Below are positions 1-5,463 of a DNA stretch of 6,315 bases, piece by piece. Source of the DNA: Bacteroidales bacterium (GTDB taxonomy: Bacteria > Bacteroidota > Bacteroidia > Bacteroidales > WCHB1-69); assembly GCA_031272415.1 (NCBI GenBank), contig JAISTU010000195.1, forward strand, positions 1-6,315, read 5' to 3'. Made by a program: the position numbers and the translations under genes. Below the pieces are notes generated by a model. It did no database searches. It saw nothing but the letters and a program-made list of their open reading frames with translations, and was not told the origin of the DNA. How positions within the stretch are numbered: position 1 is the first letter of the stretch; every line of letters begins with the position of its first letter.

Positions 1-308
1 TACGCATACGGAGACATAGACGGCATCTTTGAGAAATATTTATCCCGACTAATAAATGTCGGTGGTGCATGGTATCTATGCTCAAAATAATACATCCCAC
101 TTTCTTCGTCCAATTCTTTTGCATTGAATTTAAAATCAGGCACTTGTCCGCTACTCCAATCGCTGTTATACTCATTCACCACTTCCCCGAAAGGTGCATA
201 TTCAACTTGCTGTATAGCAACACCTGTCCCATCTGTTACTAACTGCGTGCTACTCAGGTGATTGCCGGTGTAATAATGTTTGTTGTATTCTTCTATTCCA
301 TATTTCAT
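1..308 (-). CDS. Rhs repeat-associated core domain protein, 5'-truncated, runs off the left edge
   Basis: Reading the minus strand from the ATG at 308 gives 102 codons with no stop before the window edge. The translation matches the conserved Rhs core that precedes the variable C-terminal tip. It has HYYTGNHLSSTQLVTDGTG (residues 11-29), then EYAPFGE (36-42), FNAKELDEESGMYYFEHRY (61-79), and APPTFISRDKYF with SMSPYAY up to the edge. In full-length Rhs/YD-repeat proteins this block lies after hundreds of residues of YD repeats and forms the end of the shell that encloses a cleaved toxin tip. Here an in-frame TAA lies about 30 nt upstream of the ATG, and the upstream DNA shows no YD repeats in any minus frame, so the N-terminal bulk is absent. 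No TAnnTTTG promoter is seen before it. It is probably an orphan core-tip module or a degenerating fragment. The variable tip would lie left of position 1. Domain assignment is firm; whether it is expressed is unknown. Confidence 0.85.
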   Translation of the reverse strand, partial: MKYGIEEYNKHYYTGNHLSSTQLVTDGTGVAIQQVEYAPFGEVVNEYNSDWSSGQVPDFKFNAKELDEESGMYYFEHRYHAPPTFISRDKYFSKMPSMSPYA

Positions 309-373
309 TTTATTAAAGTTTTGTCTTACATTGTTTTAATAACGTCAAATCTCCGATATTATTTTGTTTTTGT

Positions 374-405
374 TCATTTTTTAGAACGTTTTTATCCCAA
401 AATGC
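374..405 (-). repeat. 32-bp dispersed repeat, copy 1
   Basis: On the minus strand this reads GCATTTTGGGATAAA, four variable bases, then TTCTAAAAAATGA. It matches copy 2 (5021-5052) at 29 of 32 positions by direct comparison. It lies about 55 nt after the aminotransferase stop codon in sense orientation, preceded by a T-rich run and a GGAGAAT heptad pair. No function is known to me. Confidence 0.8.
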
Positions 406-412
406 AAAAAAA

Positions 413-434
413 ATAATTCTCCATTCTCCATTCC
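413..434 (-). repeat. Heptanucleotide tandem repeat (AGAATGG type)
   Basis: The minus strand reads GGAATGG, AGAATGG, AGAATTA in succession, an exact 7-bp period. It belongs to the same heptad family seen at 3606-3637, 3750-3777 and 5111-5128. It sits just downstream of the aminotransferase gene. No stem-loop is evident here, so it is not a conventional terminator. Confidence 0.6.
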
Positions 435-458
435 CCGCTTACCTTCTCTTTTGCCATT

Positions 459-1637
459 TTAGTTGATAGTTTGAGTGATAATTTGGCAACTTTCTTCAAT
501 TTGTTGTTCAGTTATGATGAGCGGAGGAGCAAGTCGCAAAGCGGTATCACAAAACAAAAACCAATCTGTAAGCAATCCGTTGGCAATATATTTCTTTATT
601 ATGTTGAAATTGAAGTCTTTATCGCCAAAATCCAGTGCCATCATAAATCCTTGTTGCCGAAACTCTTTAATTTTGGGGATGTTTGATAGTAATTGCTTGA
701 ATAACAATGCTTTACTTTCGACTTGTGCTATCAAATTTTCTCTTTCCAAAACTCCTATTGTCGCCAAAGCCGCAGCACAACAAAGCGGATGACCACCAAA
801 AGTGGTAATATGCCCCAAAACAGGTGCATAAGTTAATGTTTGCATAATGTGCGAAGGTGCAATAAAAGCCCCCAAAGGCAAACCGCCTCCGAGTGCTTTG
901 GCAAGTACAAGTATGTCGGGTGTAATACCCATTTGCTCAAATGCAAACCAAGTGCCGGTGCGTCCAAATCCGGTCTGAATTTCGTCCAAAATGAGCAAAG
1001 TTTGGGTTTCAGTACAACGTTGTCGCAATTGTTGCCAATAATTTTTGCCCACATAACGAACCCCTGCCTCGCCTTGTACAACCTCTATCACAACGGCGGC
1101 AGTTTTTGTTGTAATTTGTTCAATATCAGACAATTGACCATGCACTATTTTTTTGCAATCAGGCAATAATGGACGAAATGAACGCACAAATTCTGCATCT
1201 CCCATAAGGCTCATACTACCGCAAGTGCAACCGTGATAGGCATTGTGGCAAGATATAATTTCCGTTTTCCCACTATAACGTCTGGCTAATTTGACCGCAC
1301 CTTCTATTGCTTCCGAACCTGAATTTACAAAATACACACTATCAAGCGATTGCGGCAAAAGAGAGGCTAATTTTTGAGCCAATAAAACCTGCGGAGATTG
1401 CACAATTTCTCCATACACCATCAAATGCAGATATTTCTCCGCTTGCTGCTGAATGGCTTTGACAACAGACGGATGAGAATGCCCAATATTGCTGACGGAA
1501 ACGCCTGATATTAAATCAATAAAACGTTTTCCGTCAGGTGTATAAAGGTAAATATTTTCTGCTTTTTCGATTTCTATTGCTAATGGCTCGTCAGACGTTT
1601 GTGCTACATGCCTGAAAAACAACTCTTTAAGGTTCAT
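459..1637 (-). CDS. Class-III PLP-dependent aminotransferase (acetylornithine/ornithine aminotransferase-like)
   Basis: This is a 392-residue fold-type I, class-III (omega) aminotransferase, a cytoplasmic enzyme that uses pyridoxal phosphate. Visible landmarks are the phosphate-binding VNSGSEA (104-110), the cofactor-stacking YHG (134-136), the class-III signature LILDEIQTGFGRTG (215-228), the Schiff-base lysine K247 in AKALGGG, the TTFGGHP loop (278-284), and R368 in RLAPPL at the position that binds the substrate alpha-carboxylate in ArgD-type enzymes. Length is normal for ArgD/RocD relatives (about 390-400), so it looks complete. The ATG overlaps the htpG stop as ATGA, so it is probably translationally coupled to htpG and transcribed from the htpG promoter. 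No arginine genes are nearby, so the acetylornithine role is not supported by context. Ornithine, N-succinyl-ornithine, 4-aminobutyrate or another amine substrate is equally open. Family assignment is firm; substrate is uncertain. Confidence 0.95.
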   Translation of the reverse strand: MNLKELFFRHVAQTSDEPLAIEIEKAENIYLYTPDGKRFIDLISGVSVSNIGHSHPSVVKAIQQQAEKYLHLMVYGEIVQSPQVLLAQKLASLLPQSLDSVYFVNSGSEAIEGAVKLARRYSGKTEIISCHNAYHGCTCGSMSLMGDAEFVRSFRPLLPDCKKIVHGQLSDIEQITTKTAAVVIEVVQGEAGVRYVGKNYWQQLRQRCTETQTLLILDEIQTGFGRTGTWFAFEQMGITPDILVLAKALGGGLPLGAFIAPSHIMQTLTYAPVLGHITTFGGHPLCCAAALATIGVLERENLIAQVESKALLFKQLLSNIPKIKEFRQQGFMMALDFGDKDFNFNIIKKYIANGLLTDWFLFCDTALRLAPPLIITEQQIEESCQIITQTIN

Positions 1638-3520
1638 GAAGGCTTGTTTGACAAAATATTTAGACTTCGTTTGACAAAATTAGCCAATGGCGCTCCGCTG
1701 AGCATTTGATTGGACAGCAAAGCCAAATCCACCAATTGAGAGACTAAATTTTCTTGCATTTTGGGGTCATTTTCTTCTAAAATTGTGTTCATAATTTCGT
1801 GGTTTGCATTGAGAATGAAATTATTACGATTAAATTCCATGCCAAACATACCGCCACCTCCACCTATTTTTTGCATATCAGCCCAGCGCCGCATAAATTC
1901 AGGCTGCGTTATGCTCACAGGAAAATCGGTTTGAGAAAAGGCTTGCACTTGCACTAAAAATTTATCCTTATCTAACGCATTTTCAAACAGTTTTTGCAAA
2001 GTAGCCTCTTGTTCTTTGCTCAAAAGGGATACAAAAGTTTCCCCTTTTTCAATCAATTTTTCCACCACATCGGCATCAATGCGTTTAAATTTGAGTTTAT
2101 CATTTTTTTGCTCCAAAAGATTGATAAAATGGATGTCCAAAGCGCCGTCCAAAAGCAAAACATCATATCCTTTTTCTTTGGCAGCAGCGATTTGCACATA
2201 TTGCTCCTCCGTGTTGGAGGCATACAAAGCGACCACATTGCTGTCTTTATCGGTTTGCAATGCAGAAATAAATTGCTTATATTCCTCAATCGTAAAGTAT
2301 TTATTTTCAGTGTTTTTCAATAAAATAAATTTTTGTGCTCTATCAAAAAACTTTTCATCTGTCAGCGTTCCGTAATACATAAAAGTTTTCATATCATCCC
2401 ATTTAGACTGAAAATCTTCTCTGTTTTTGGTAAACATTTCCTCCAATTTATCGGCTACTTTTTTGCTGATATGGGCAGAAATTTTCTTCACATTGCTGTC
2501 GCTTTGCAAATAAGAACGGCTCACATTGAGCGGAATATCAGGCGAATCAATCACTCCATGTAAAAGCATCAAAAAATCAGGTACAATGCCTTCCAATTGG
2601 TCTGTAATATACACCTGATTGCAGTACAATTGAATGCGATTTTTCTGAAATTCTACTTGATTTTTCAACTTCGGAAACGATAAAATTCCCGTCAAATTGA
2701 ACGGATAATCAATGTTGATATGAATGTGAAAAAGCGGTTTTTCAAAAATATTAGGATACAATTCAAAATAAAATTTATCATAATCCTCTTCCGTCAATGT
2801 GGAAGGTGCTGATTTCCAAAGCGGTTGAGTATTGTTAATGATGCGTGGCTGCTCTATTTCAACATCTTTTTTATCTTCACCTTCGGCTTCTTTCCATATT
2901 TTTTCAGTTCCAAATCGAATGGGAACAGGCAAAAAGCGACAATATTTTCTTAAAATTTCCAAAATTCGTCCTTCCTGCAAAAACTCTGTTGAATCTTCGC
3001 TGATGTGTAAAATAACGTCTGTTCCGCGTTCAGATTTTGTGGTCTCCTCCAAAGTGTAAGAAGTAGTGCCTTCGCAAGTCCATTTTACAGCAGGATATTG
3101 ATTATCAAATGATTGTGTAATAATTTCCACTTTATCCGCCACCATAAATGCCGAATAAAATCCCAATCCAAAATGACCAATGAGGCTCATTTCATCAACG
3201 CCTTTGTATTTTTCCAAAAATTCATTGGCACCCGAAAAAGCCACATTATTGATATATTTTTCTACTTCTTCTGCCGACATCCCCACACCTTTGTCGGAAA
3301 TAGTCAGCGTTTTTGCTTTGGCATCAATGCTGATATTGATAGTAATATCGCCTAATTCACAAGTCGCTTTCCCAATAGAAACCAACGCTTGCAACTTTGT
3401 GGTCGCATCTACTGCATTAGAAACCAACTCTCTAAGAAAAATTTCATGGTCTGAATATAAAAACTTTTTAATAATCGGAAACATATTCTCCGATTGCATA
3501 CTAATAATTCCTTCTTTCAT
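1634..3520 (-). CDS. htpG: Molecular chaperone HtpG (bacterial Hsp90)
   Basis: This is a 628-residue cytosolic Hsp90 homodimer that clamps client proteins using ATP. The N-terminal GHKL ATPase shows E31 and N35 in ELVSNAVDA, DKGVGM (76-81), GHFGLGF (115-121) and RGTDV (165-169). The middle domain has LNVSRSYLQ (331-339), with R335 at the position of the catalytic arginine. The C-terminal dimerisation domain carries a GGGGG run (553-557) before MFGMEF. Length is close to the 624 residues of E. coli HtpG, and there is no MEEVD tail, as expected for bacteria. The frame stays open to an ATG at 3571, but that ATG lies upstream of the -7 promoter box at 3568-3561. The start at 3520 (MKEGII) also matches the usual Hsp90 N-terminus. 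The stop overlaps the aminotransferase start. The only visible promoter is of housekeeping type, and no CIRCE-like inverted repeat was seen. Confidence 0.97.
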   Translation of the reverse strand: MKEGIISMQSENMFPIIKKFLYSDHEIFLRELVSNAVDATTKLQALVSIGKATCELGDITINISIDAKAKTLTISDKGVGMSAEEVEKYINNVAFSGANEFLEKYKGVDEMSLIGHFGLGFYSAFMVADKVEIITQSFDNQYPAVKWTCEGTTSYTLEETTKSERGTDVILHISEDSTEFLQEGRILEILRKYCRFLPVPIRFGTEKIWKEAEGEDKKDVEIEQPRIINNTQPLWKSAPSTLTEEDYDKFYFELYPNIFEKPLFHIHINIDYPFNLTGILSFPKLKNQVEFQKNRIQLYCNQVYITDQLEGIVPDFLMLLHGVIDSPDIPLNVSRSYLQSDSNVKKISAHISKKVADKLEEMFTKNREDFQSKWDDMKTFMYYGTLTDEKFFDRAQKFILLKNTENKYFTIEEYKQFISALQTDKDSNVVALYASNTEEQYVQIAAAKEKGYDVLLLDGALDIHFINLLEQKNDKLKFKRIDADVVEKLIEKGETFVSLLSKEQEATLQKLFENALDKDKFLVQVQAFSQTDFPVSITQPEFMRRWADMQKIGGGGGMFGMEFNRNNFILNANHEIMNTILEENDPKMQENLVSQLVDLALLSNQMLSGAPLANFVKRSLNILSNKPS

Positions 3521-3560
3521 TTTATCTATCAATTTGTTTAATTTTATGTATCGTAATTTA

Positions 3561-3591
3561 CAAAGATACACTTTTTTGCTAATTAAAAATT
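3561..3591 (-). promoter_or_regulatory. htpG promoter, Bacteroidota type (-7 box TATCTTTG)
   Basis: The minus strand reads TGTATCTTTG at 3570-3561, matching the Bacteroidota -7 consensus TAnnTTTG. Exactly 10 nt upstream is AATT (3584-3581), preceded by T-runs that occupy the -33 region. By the usual spacing, transcription would start near 3555, leaving a leader of about 35 nt before the ATG at 3520. The same architecture recurs before ffs and before the gene at 5779. Confidence 0.8.
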
Positions 3592-3605
3592 AAAAACTTT
3601 TTTTC

Positions 3606-3637
3606 AGAGTGGAGAGTGGAGAGTGTAGAATGGAGAT
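3606..3637 (+). repeat. Heptanucleotide tandem repeat, four units (AGAGTGG type)
   Basis: Successive units are AGAGTGG, AGAGTGG, AGAGTGT, AGAATGG, then a partial AGAT, with an exact 7-bp period. It leads directly into the T-run and 32-bp repeat copy 3. The stretch AGAGTGGAGAGTGTAGA recurs identically on the minus strand within 5111-5128. Confidence 0.75.
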
Positions 3638-3642
3638 TTTTT

Positions 3643-3674
3643 GCATTTTTGGATAAATTTGTGGCAAAAAATGA
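3643..3674 (+). repeat. 32-bp dispersed repeat, copy 3
   Basis: This reads GCATTTTTGGATAAATTTG and then ends in AAAAAATGA. It matches copy 2 at 28 of 32 positions. It lies between htpG and ffs, in the same orientation as ffs, and is preceded by T-run and heptad sequence like copy 1. Confidence 0.75.
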
Positions 3675-3749
3675 GATAAAATATAAACAACTATTATTCT
3701 ACTGATGTTGTTTTGTTGTTAAAATTAGGTGGAAATGAAGTCCTTTTTT

Positions 3750-3777
3750 AATTGAGAATGGAAAATGGAGAATTATT
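3750..3777 (+). repeat. Heptanucleotide tandem repeat (AATGGAG type)
   Basis: Successive units are AATTGAG, AATGGAA, AATGGAG, AATTATT, all on a 7-bp period. The AATT-led units link the purine-rich heptads to the AATTTTT heptads at 3858-3878, where AATTGAG occurs again. Confidence 0.65.
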
Positions 3778-3850
3778 TTTTTGAAAACAAATATAAAATC
3801 TACATTTTTTTCATTTTTATTTGTATTTCTTCACGCCTAAAAAAACTCTT

Positions 3851-3895
3851 CATTTTTAATTTTTAATTTTTAATTGAGAAAATTGTGTATCTTTG
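3851..3895 (+). promoter_or_regulatory. ffs promoter with heptad repeats and TATCTTTG -7 box
   Basis: The -7 box TATCTTTG is at 3888-3895, and the mature RNA begins about six bases later at 3901, which fits a Bacteroidota sigma factor start. Upstream are CATTTTT, AATTTTT, AATTTTT, AATTGAG (3851-3878), an exact 7-bp period. AATT (3872-3875) is followed by 10 nt and then TGTATCTTTG. The T-rich heptads occupy the -33 and UP-like positions. Confidence 0.85.
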
Positions 3896-3900
3896 CAAAT

Positions 3901-3997
3901 GGGTAAGTCTTATACGACCAGCTCCTATCAAACTCCTCCAGGGTCGGAAGGCAGCAAAGGTAAGACAGTTGAGCGGTGCGATATGAGTAGCTTACCC
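3901..3997 (+). ncRNA. ffs: Signal recognition particle RNA, small bacterial (4.5S) type
   Basis: This ~97-nt RNA is the scaffold of the signal recognition particle. It binds Ffh and directs ribosomes making membrane proteins to FtsY. The ends pair: GGGTAAG (3901-3907) with CTTACCC (3991-3997). The diagnostic apical domain is GGGTCGGAAGGCAGCAAAGG (3941-3960), with the GGAA tetraloop and the asymmetric bulge side that Ffh recognises. The length is that of the Alu-less RNA found in most Gram-negative bacteria. A strong promoter ends five bases upstream and a T-tract follows at once. The YciO-type gene begins 29 nt after the RNA end. Confidence 0.95.
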
Positions 3998-4006
3998 TTT
4001 TTTTTA
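3991..4006 (+). terminator. Terminator of ffs (closing stem plus T-run)
   Basis: The 3' strand of the SRP RNA closing stem, CTTACCC, is followed directly by a run of nine T. The long RNA hairpin itself therefore serves as the stem of an intrinsic terminator. Some read-through is likely, because no separate promoter is visible for the next gene, which starts at 4027. Confidence 0.65.
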
Positions 4007-4026
4007 ATCATCAAATAGAAGTAAAT

Positions 4027-4644
4027 ATGTCGCAGTTTTTAAAAATTTACGAAGAAAACCCCAATCAAAGACATATTGGGATGGTAGTTGATTGCCTGAA
4101 AAAAGGAGGTATTGTGGTCATTCCGACCGACACTGTTTATGCTTTCGCTTGTGATATGTACAATGCAAAAGCATTAGATAAATTATGCCTTTTGACCGGC
4201 AAAAAAAGGGAAAAATCAAATTTTTCATTCATTTGTTATGACTTAAAACACATTGCTGATTATGCAAAACAGATTGACAATCAAGTGTTTAAATTAATGA
4301 AAAGTCTATTGCCCGGTCCTTATACATTTATTTTGGAAGCCAATTCATCTGTGCCTAAAATGATTAGAAAAAAGACAACAGTAGGCATTCGTGTGCCTGC
4401 CAATCAAATTGCACGTACATTGGTAAAGGAATTAGGGAATCCTATTATGTCGGCATCATTAAAAAGCAGCAAAGACAATGGAGAATATATGACAGACCCC
4501 GAATTGATATTTGAAGAGTTTGAGAATCAAGTAGATATGGTCATTGATGGCGGTTATGGTGGTTATGAGCCGTCCACGGTTATCAATTGCCTTGATAATG
4601 AAATTAAATTGATAAGAGCAGGAAAGGGGAAAATAAAGATATAA
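4027..4644 (+). CDS. yciO: YciO/Sua5/YrdC-family protein, L-threonylcarbamoyladenylate synthase-like
   Basis: This 205-residue protein has the YrdC fold. Relatives make threonylcarbamoyl-AMP from threonine, bicarbonate and ATP, the first step of the t6A37 tRNA modification. Motifs are PTDTVYAFACD (33-43), the basic KKREKSNF (59-66), PGPYTFIL (96-103), GIRVP (120-124), SASL (142-145), PSTV (182-185) and the closing IRAGKGK (196-202). The whole chain, including the N-terminal MSQF, aligns with E. coli YciO as I remember it, and it lacks the extra Sua5 C-terminal domain. It has alanine where TsaC has glycine in VYG, as YciO does. E. coli YciO has weak or disputed t6A activity, so the exact role depends on whether a separate TsaC/Sua5 exists in the genome. 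The gene lies between ffs and rnpB with tiny gaps, a translation- and RNA-related setting. Confidence 0.93.
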   Translation: MSQFLKIYEENPNQRHIGMVVDCLKKGGIVVIPTDTVYAFACDMYNAKALDKLCLLTGKKREKSNFSFICYDLKHIADYAKQIDNQVFKLMKSLLPGPYTFILEANSSVPKMIRKKTTVGIRVPANQIARTLVKELGNPIMSASLKSSKDNGEYMTDPELIFEEFENQVDMVIDGGYGGYEPSTVINCLDNEIKLIRAGKGKIKI

Positions 4645-4649
4645 ATTTT
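4642..4649 (+). promoter_or_regulatory. Possible weak rnpB -7 box (TAAATTTT)
   Basis: TAAATTTT matches TAnnTTTG at all but the last base and ends two bases before the predicted 5' stem of RNase P RNA. It overlaps the yciO stop codon. Such matches are common by chance in AT-rich DNA, and there is no heptad array upstream, so processing from a longer ffs-yciO-rnpB transcript is an equal alternative. Confidence 0.25.
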
Positions 4650-4651
4650 AC

Positions 4652-5012
4652 AACAGCAACTCGTTCTGTCGCTGTTTTTTGGCAACAAAAGACAGAGGAA
4701 AGTCTGGACAACAAAGAGCACCATACTTCCTAACGGGAAGGATTCGTTGAAAAGCGAATACAGAGAGTGCCACAGAAAATAACCGCCGAAAGGTAAGGGT
4801 GAAAATGTGAGGTAAGAGCTCACACTGCTGGTAGGTAACTATTAGTGGGGGTAAACCTTATGGGTTGAAAGACCATGTAAACCGAGGCTTGAGGGCTGCT
4901 CGTCCAATCTCGGAGGGTAGGTTGATATAGATATTTAGTGATAAATATCATAGATAAATGACAGAAATTCTGCCAACGCAGAATACAGAATCCGGCTTAT
5001 AGAGTTGCTGTT
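4652..5012 (+). ncRNA. rnpB: RNase P RNA, bacterial type A
   Basis: This is the catalytic RNA of RNase P, which removes 5' leaders from tRNA precursors and also processes other RNAs such as 4.5S RNA precursors. The conserved blocks occur in order: GAGGAAAGTCTGGAC (4695-4709, CR-I), then ACAGAAA, GCCGAAAGG, GGTAAGGGTGAAAA, GGTAAGAGCTCAC, GGTAAACC, GGCTGCTCGTCC, GAGGGTAGG, and near the 3' end AGAATCCGGCTTA. The ends pair as P1: AACAGCAACTC (4652-4662) with GAGTTGCTGTT (5002-5012). GGGTTGA after 4860 is a candidate for the P15 loop that binds tRNA CCA. The ~361-nt length is normal. The 5' end lies 7 nt after the yciO stop. Exact ends are predicted from pairing only. Confidence 0.95.
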
Positions 5013-5020
5013 TTTTTTTT
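5002..5020 (+). terminator. Terminator of rnpB (P1 stem plus ten T)
   Basis: The 3' strand of the P1 helix runs straight into ten T (5011-5020), forming an intrinsic terminator. The T-run abuts copy 2 of the 32-bp repeat with no gap. Confidence 0.7.
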
Positions 5021-5052
5021 GCATTTTGGGATAAATTTGTTCTAAAAAATGA
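5021..5052 (+). repeat. 32-bp dispersed repeat, copy 2
   Basis: This reads GCATTTTGGGATAAATTTG and ends in TTCTAAAAAATGA. It is inverted relative to copy 1 (29 of 32 matching) and direct relative to copy 3 (28 of 32). It begins immediately after the rnpB terminator T-run. Confidence 0.8.
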
Positions 5053-5072
5053 AAAATATCGTCTGAACCGCT

Positions 5073-5110
5073 GATTTTAGTATGATTGGTGTGATTATTA
5101 TGATTTAAAT
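5073..5110 (+). repeat. Degenerate nonanucleotide repeat (GATTNNTNT-like)
   Basis: After GATTTTAGTAT come GATTGGTGT, GATTATTAT and GATTTAAAT, each unit starting with GATT on a 9-bp period. It is preceded by GTCTGAACCGCT. It lies in the gap between rnpB and the T9SS remnant and has no coding potential that I can see. Confidence 0.5.
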
Positions 5111-5128
5111 ATCTACACTCTCCACTCT
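5111..5128 (-). repeat. Heptanucleotide repeat (AGAGTGG type), second site
   Basis: The minus strand reads AGAGTGG, AGAGTGT, AGAT, identical over 17 bases to part of the array at 3606-3637. It lies just downstream of the minus-strand terminator T-run. Confidence 0.6.
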
Positions 5129-5158
5129 AAAAAAAAGAGGGAACAGCGCTGCTCCCCC
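5129..5158 (-). terminator. Intrinsic terminator of the T9SS remnant gene
   Basis: The minus strand forms GGGAGCAGC / GCTGTTCCC, nine pairs including one G-U, with the inner part being the palindrome CAGCGCTG. It is followed by CTC and eight T (complement of 5136-5129). It lies about 30 nt after the sorting-domain stop codon, so the 3' end of the broken gene is intact. Confidence 0.8.
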
Positions 5159-5188
5159 TTAAATTATCCATTATGTTTAAATAAAACT

Positions 5189-5463
5189 CTATTTTACACT
5201 CATTTTTCTTACCAACTTCTGACCTTCAAATTCTAATGAATAGAAGTAGATGCCGGAAGAAAGACCATTGAGGTCAAAAATGATGTTGTTTTTGCCGACT
5301 ATTGCATCAACGCTTTGAGTATAAATCACTTGTTCTGCTATGGTGTAAATGTTGAATGTCCGGGAGCGTCAAAATCCTGCTCAGCCACAATAACCCGCTG
5401 AGCGTTCGCAATCATAAGGCTTATCACAAAAGCCATTAAAAGAAAGATTTTCTTGGTTTTCAT
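5189..5463 (-). pseudogene. Remnant of a T9SS-exported protein: signal peptide and C-terminal sorting domain, middle deleted
   Basis: From the ATG at 5463 the minus strand encodes a clear signal peptide: MKTKK, a hydrophobic stretch, then ANAQ with probable cleavage after ANA. RVIVAEQDFDAPG follows, and a stop comes at 5338 after 41 residues. In the -1 frame, 5359-5189 encodes TFNIYTIAEQVIYTQ, then FDLNGLSSGIYFYSLEF, then QKLVRKMSVK and a stop. That is a typical T9SS type A sorting domain, which directs proteins through the outer membrane and is then removed. Real cargo proteins have hundreds of residues between these ends. The simplest reading is an internal deletion near 5360-5370 that joined the ends out of frame. 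An upstream in-frame ATG at 5550 exists, but the signal peptide begins at 5463. No promoter is obvious. A tiny intact gene with a sequencing error is a less likely alternative. Confidence 0.8.

Larger units (their letters stand above)
3572..3887. other. Non-coding divergent intergenic region, htpG / ffs
   Basis: About 330 bp separate the htpG and ffs transcription starts. I see no reading frame with a recognisable product. The content is the htpG promoter (right-to-left), a 4-unit heptad array (3606-3637), one copy of the 32-bp repeat (3643-3674), an unassigned AT-rich stretch (3675-3749), a second heptad array (3750-3777), another AT-rich stretch, and the AATTTTT heptads that lead into the ffs promoter. 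Confidence 0.7.

Noticed and set aside
471..1169. Plus- and minus-strand open frames of 71-109 codons inside the aminotransferase gene
   Set aside because: The aminotransferase frame carries every expected motif; the others are low-complexity, cysteine- and asparagine-rich shadows.
1994..2563. Several plus-strand open frames of 76-119 codons inside htpG
   Set aside because: All are antisense to a well-conserved Hsp90 reading frame, have no family features, and lack a promoter.
3521..3571. Upstream ATG giving a 645-residue HtpG
   Set aside because: The ATG at 3571 sits on the -7 promoter box and adds a 17-residue extension not expected for the family.
3606..3777. CRISPR array
   Set aside because: The repeats are 7-bp units without spacers, and the 32-bp copies are kilobases apart and not regularly spaced.
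4563..4823. Minus-strand 86-codon open frame
   Set aside because: It lies antisense to the end of yciO and to the conserved core of RNase P RNA. The RNA accounts for the sequence, and the translation shows no recognisable domain.
374..5052. Composite transposon bounded by the inverted 32-bp repeats
   Set aside because: There is no transposase gene, the enclosed genes are housekeeping, and a third copy lies inside. No target-site duplication was seen.
5338..5371. Programmed -1 frameshift joining the signal peptide to the sorting domain
   Set aside because: No slippery heptamer of the X XXY YYZ form is found in the overlap, and the product would be an export signal with almost no cargo. A deletion is simpler.
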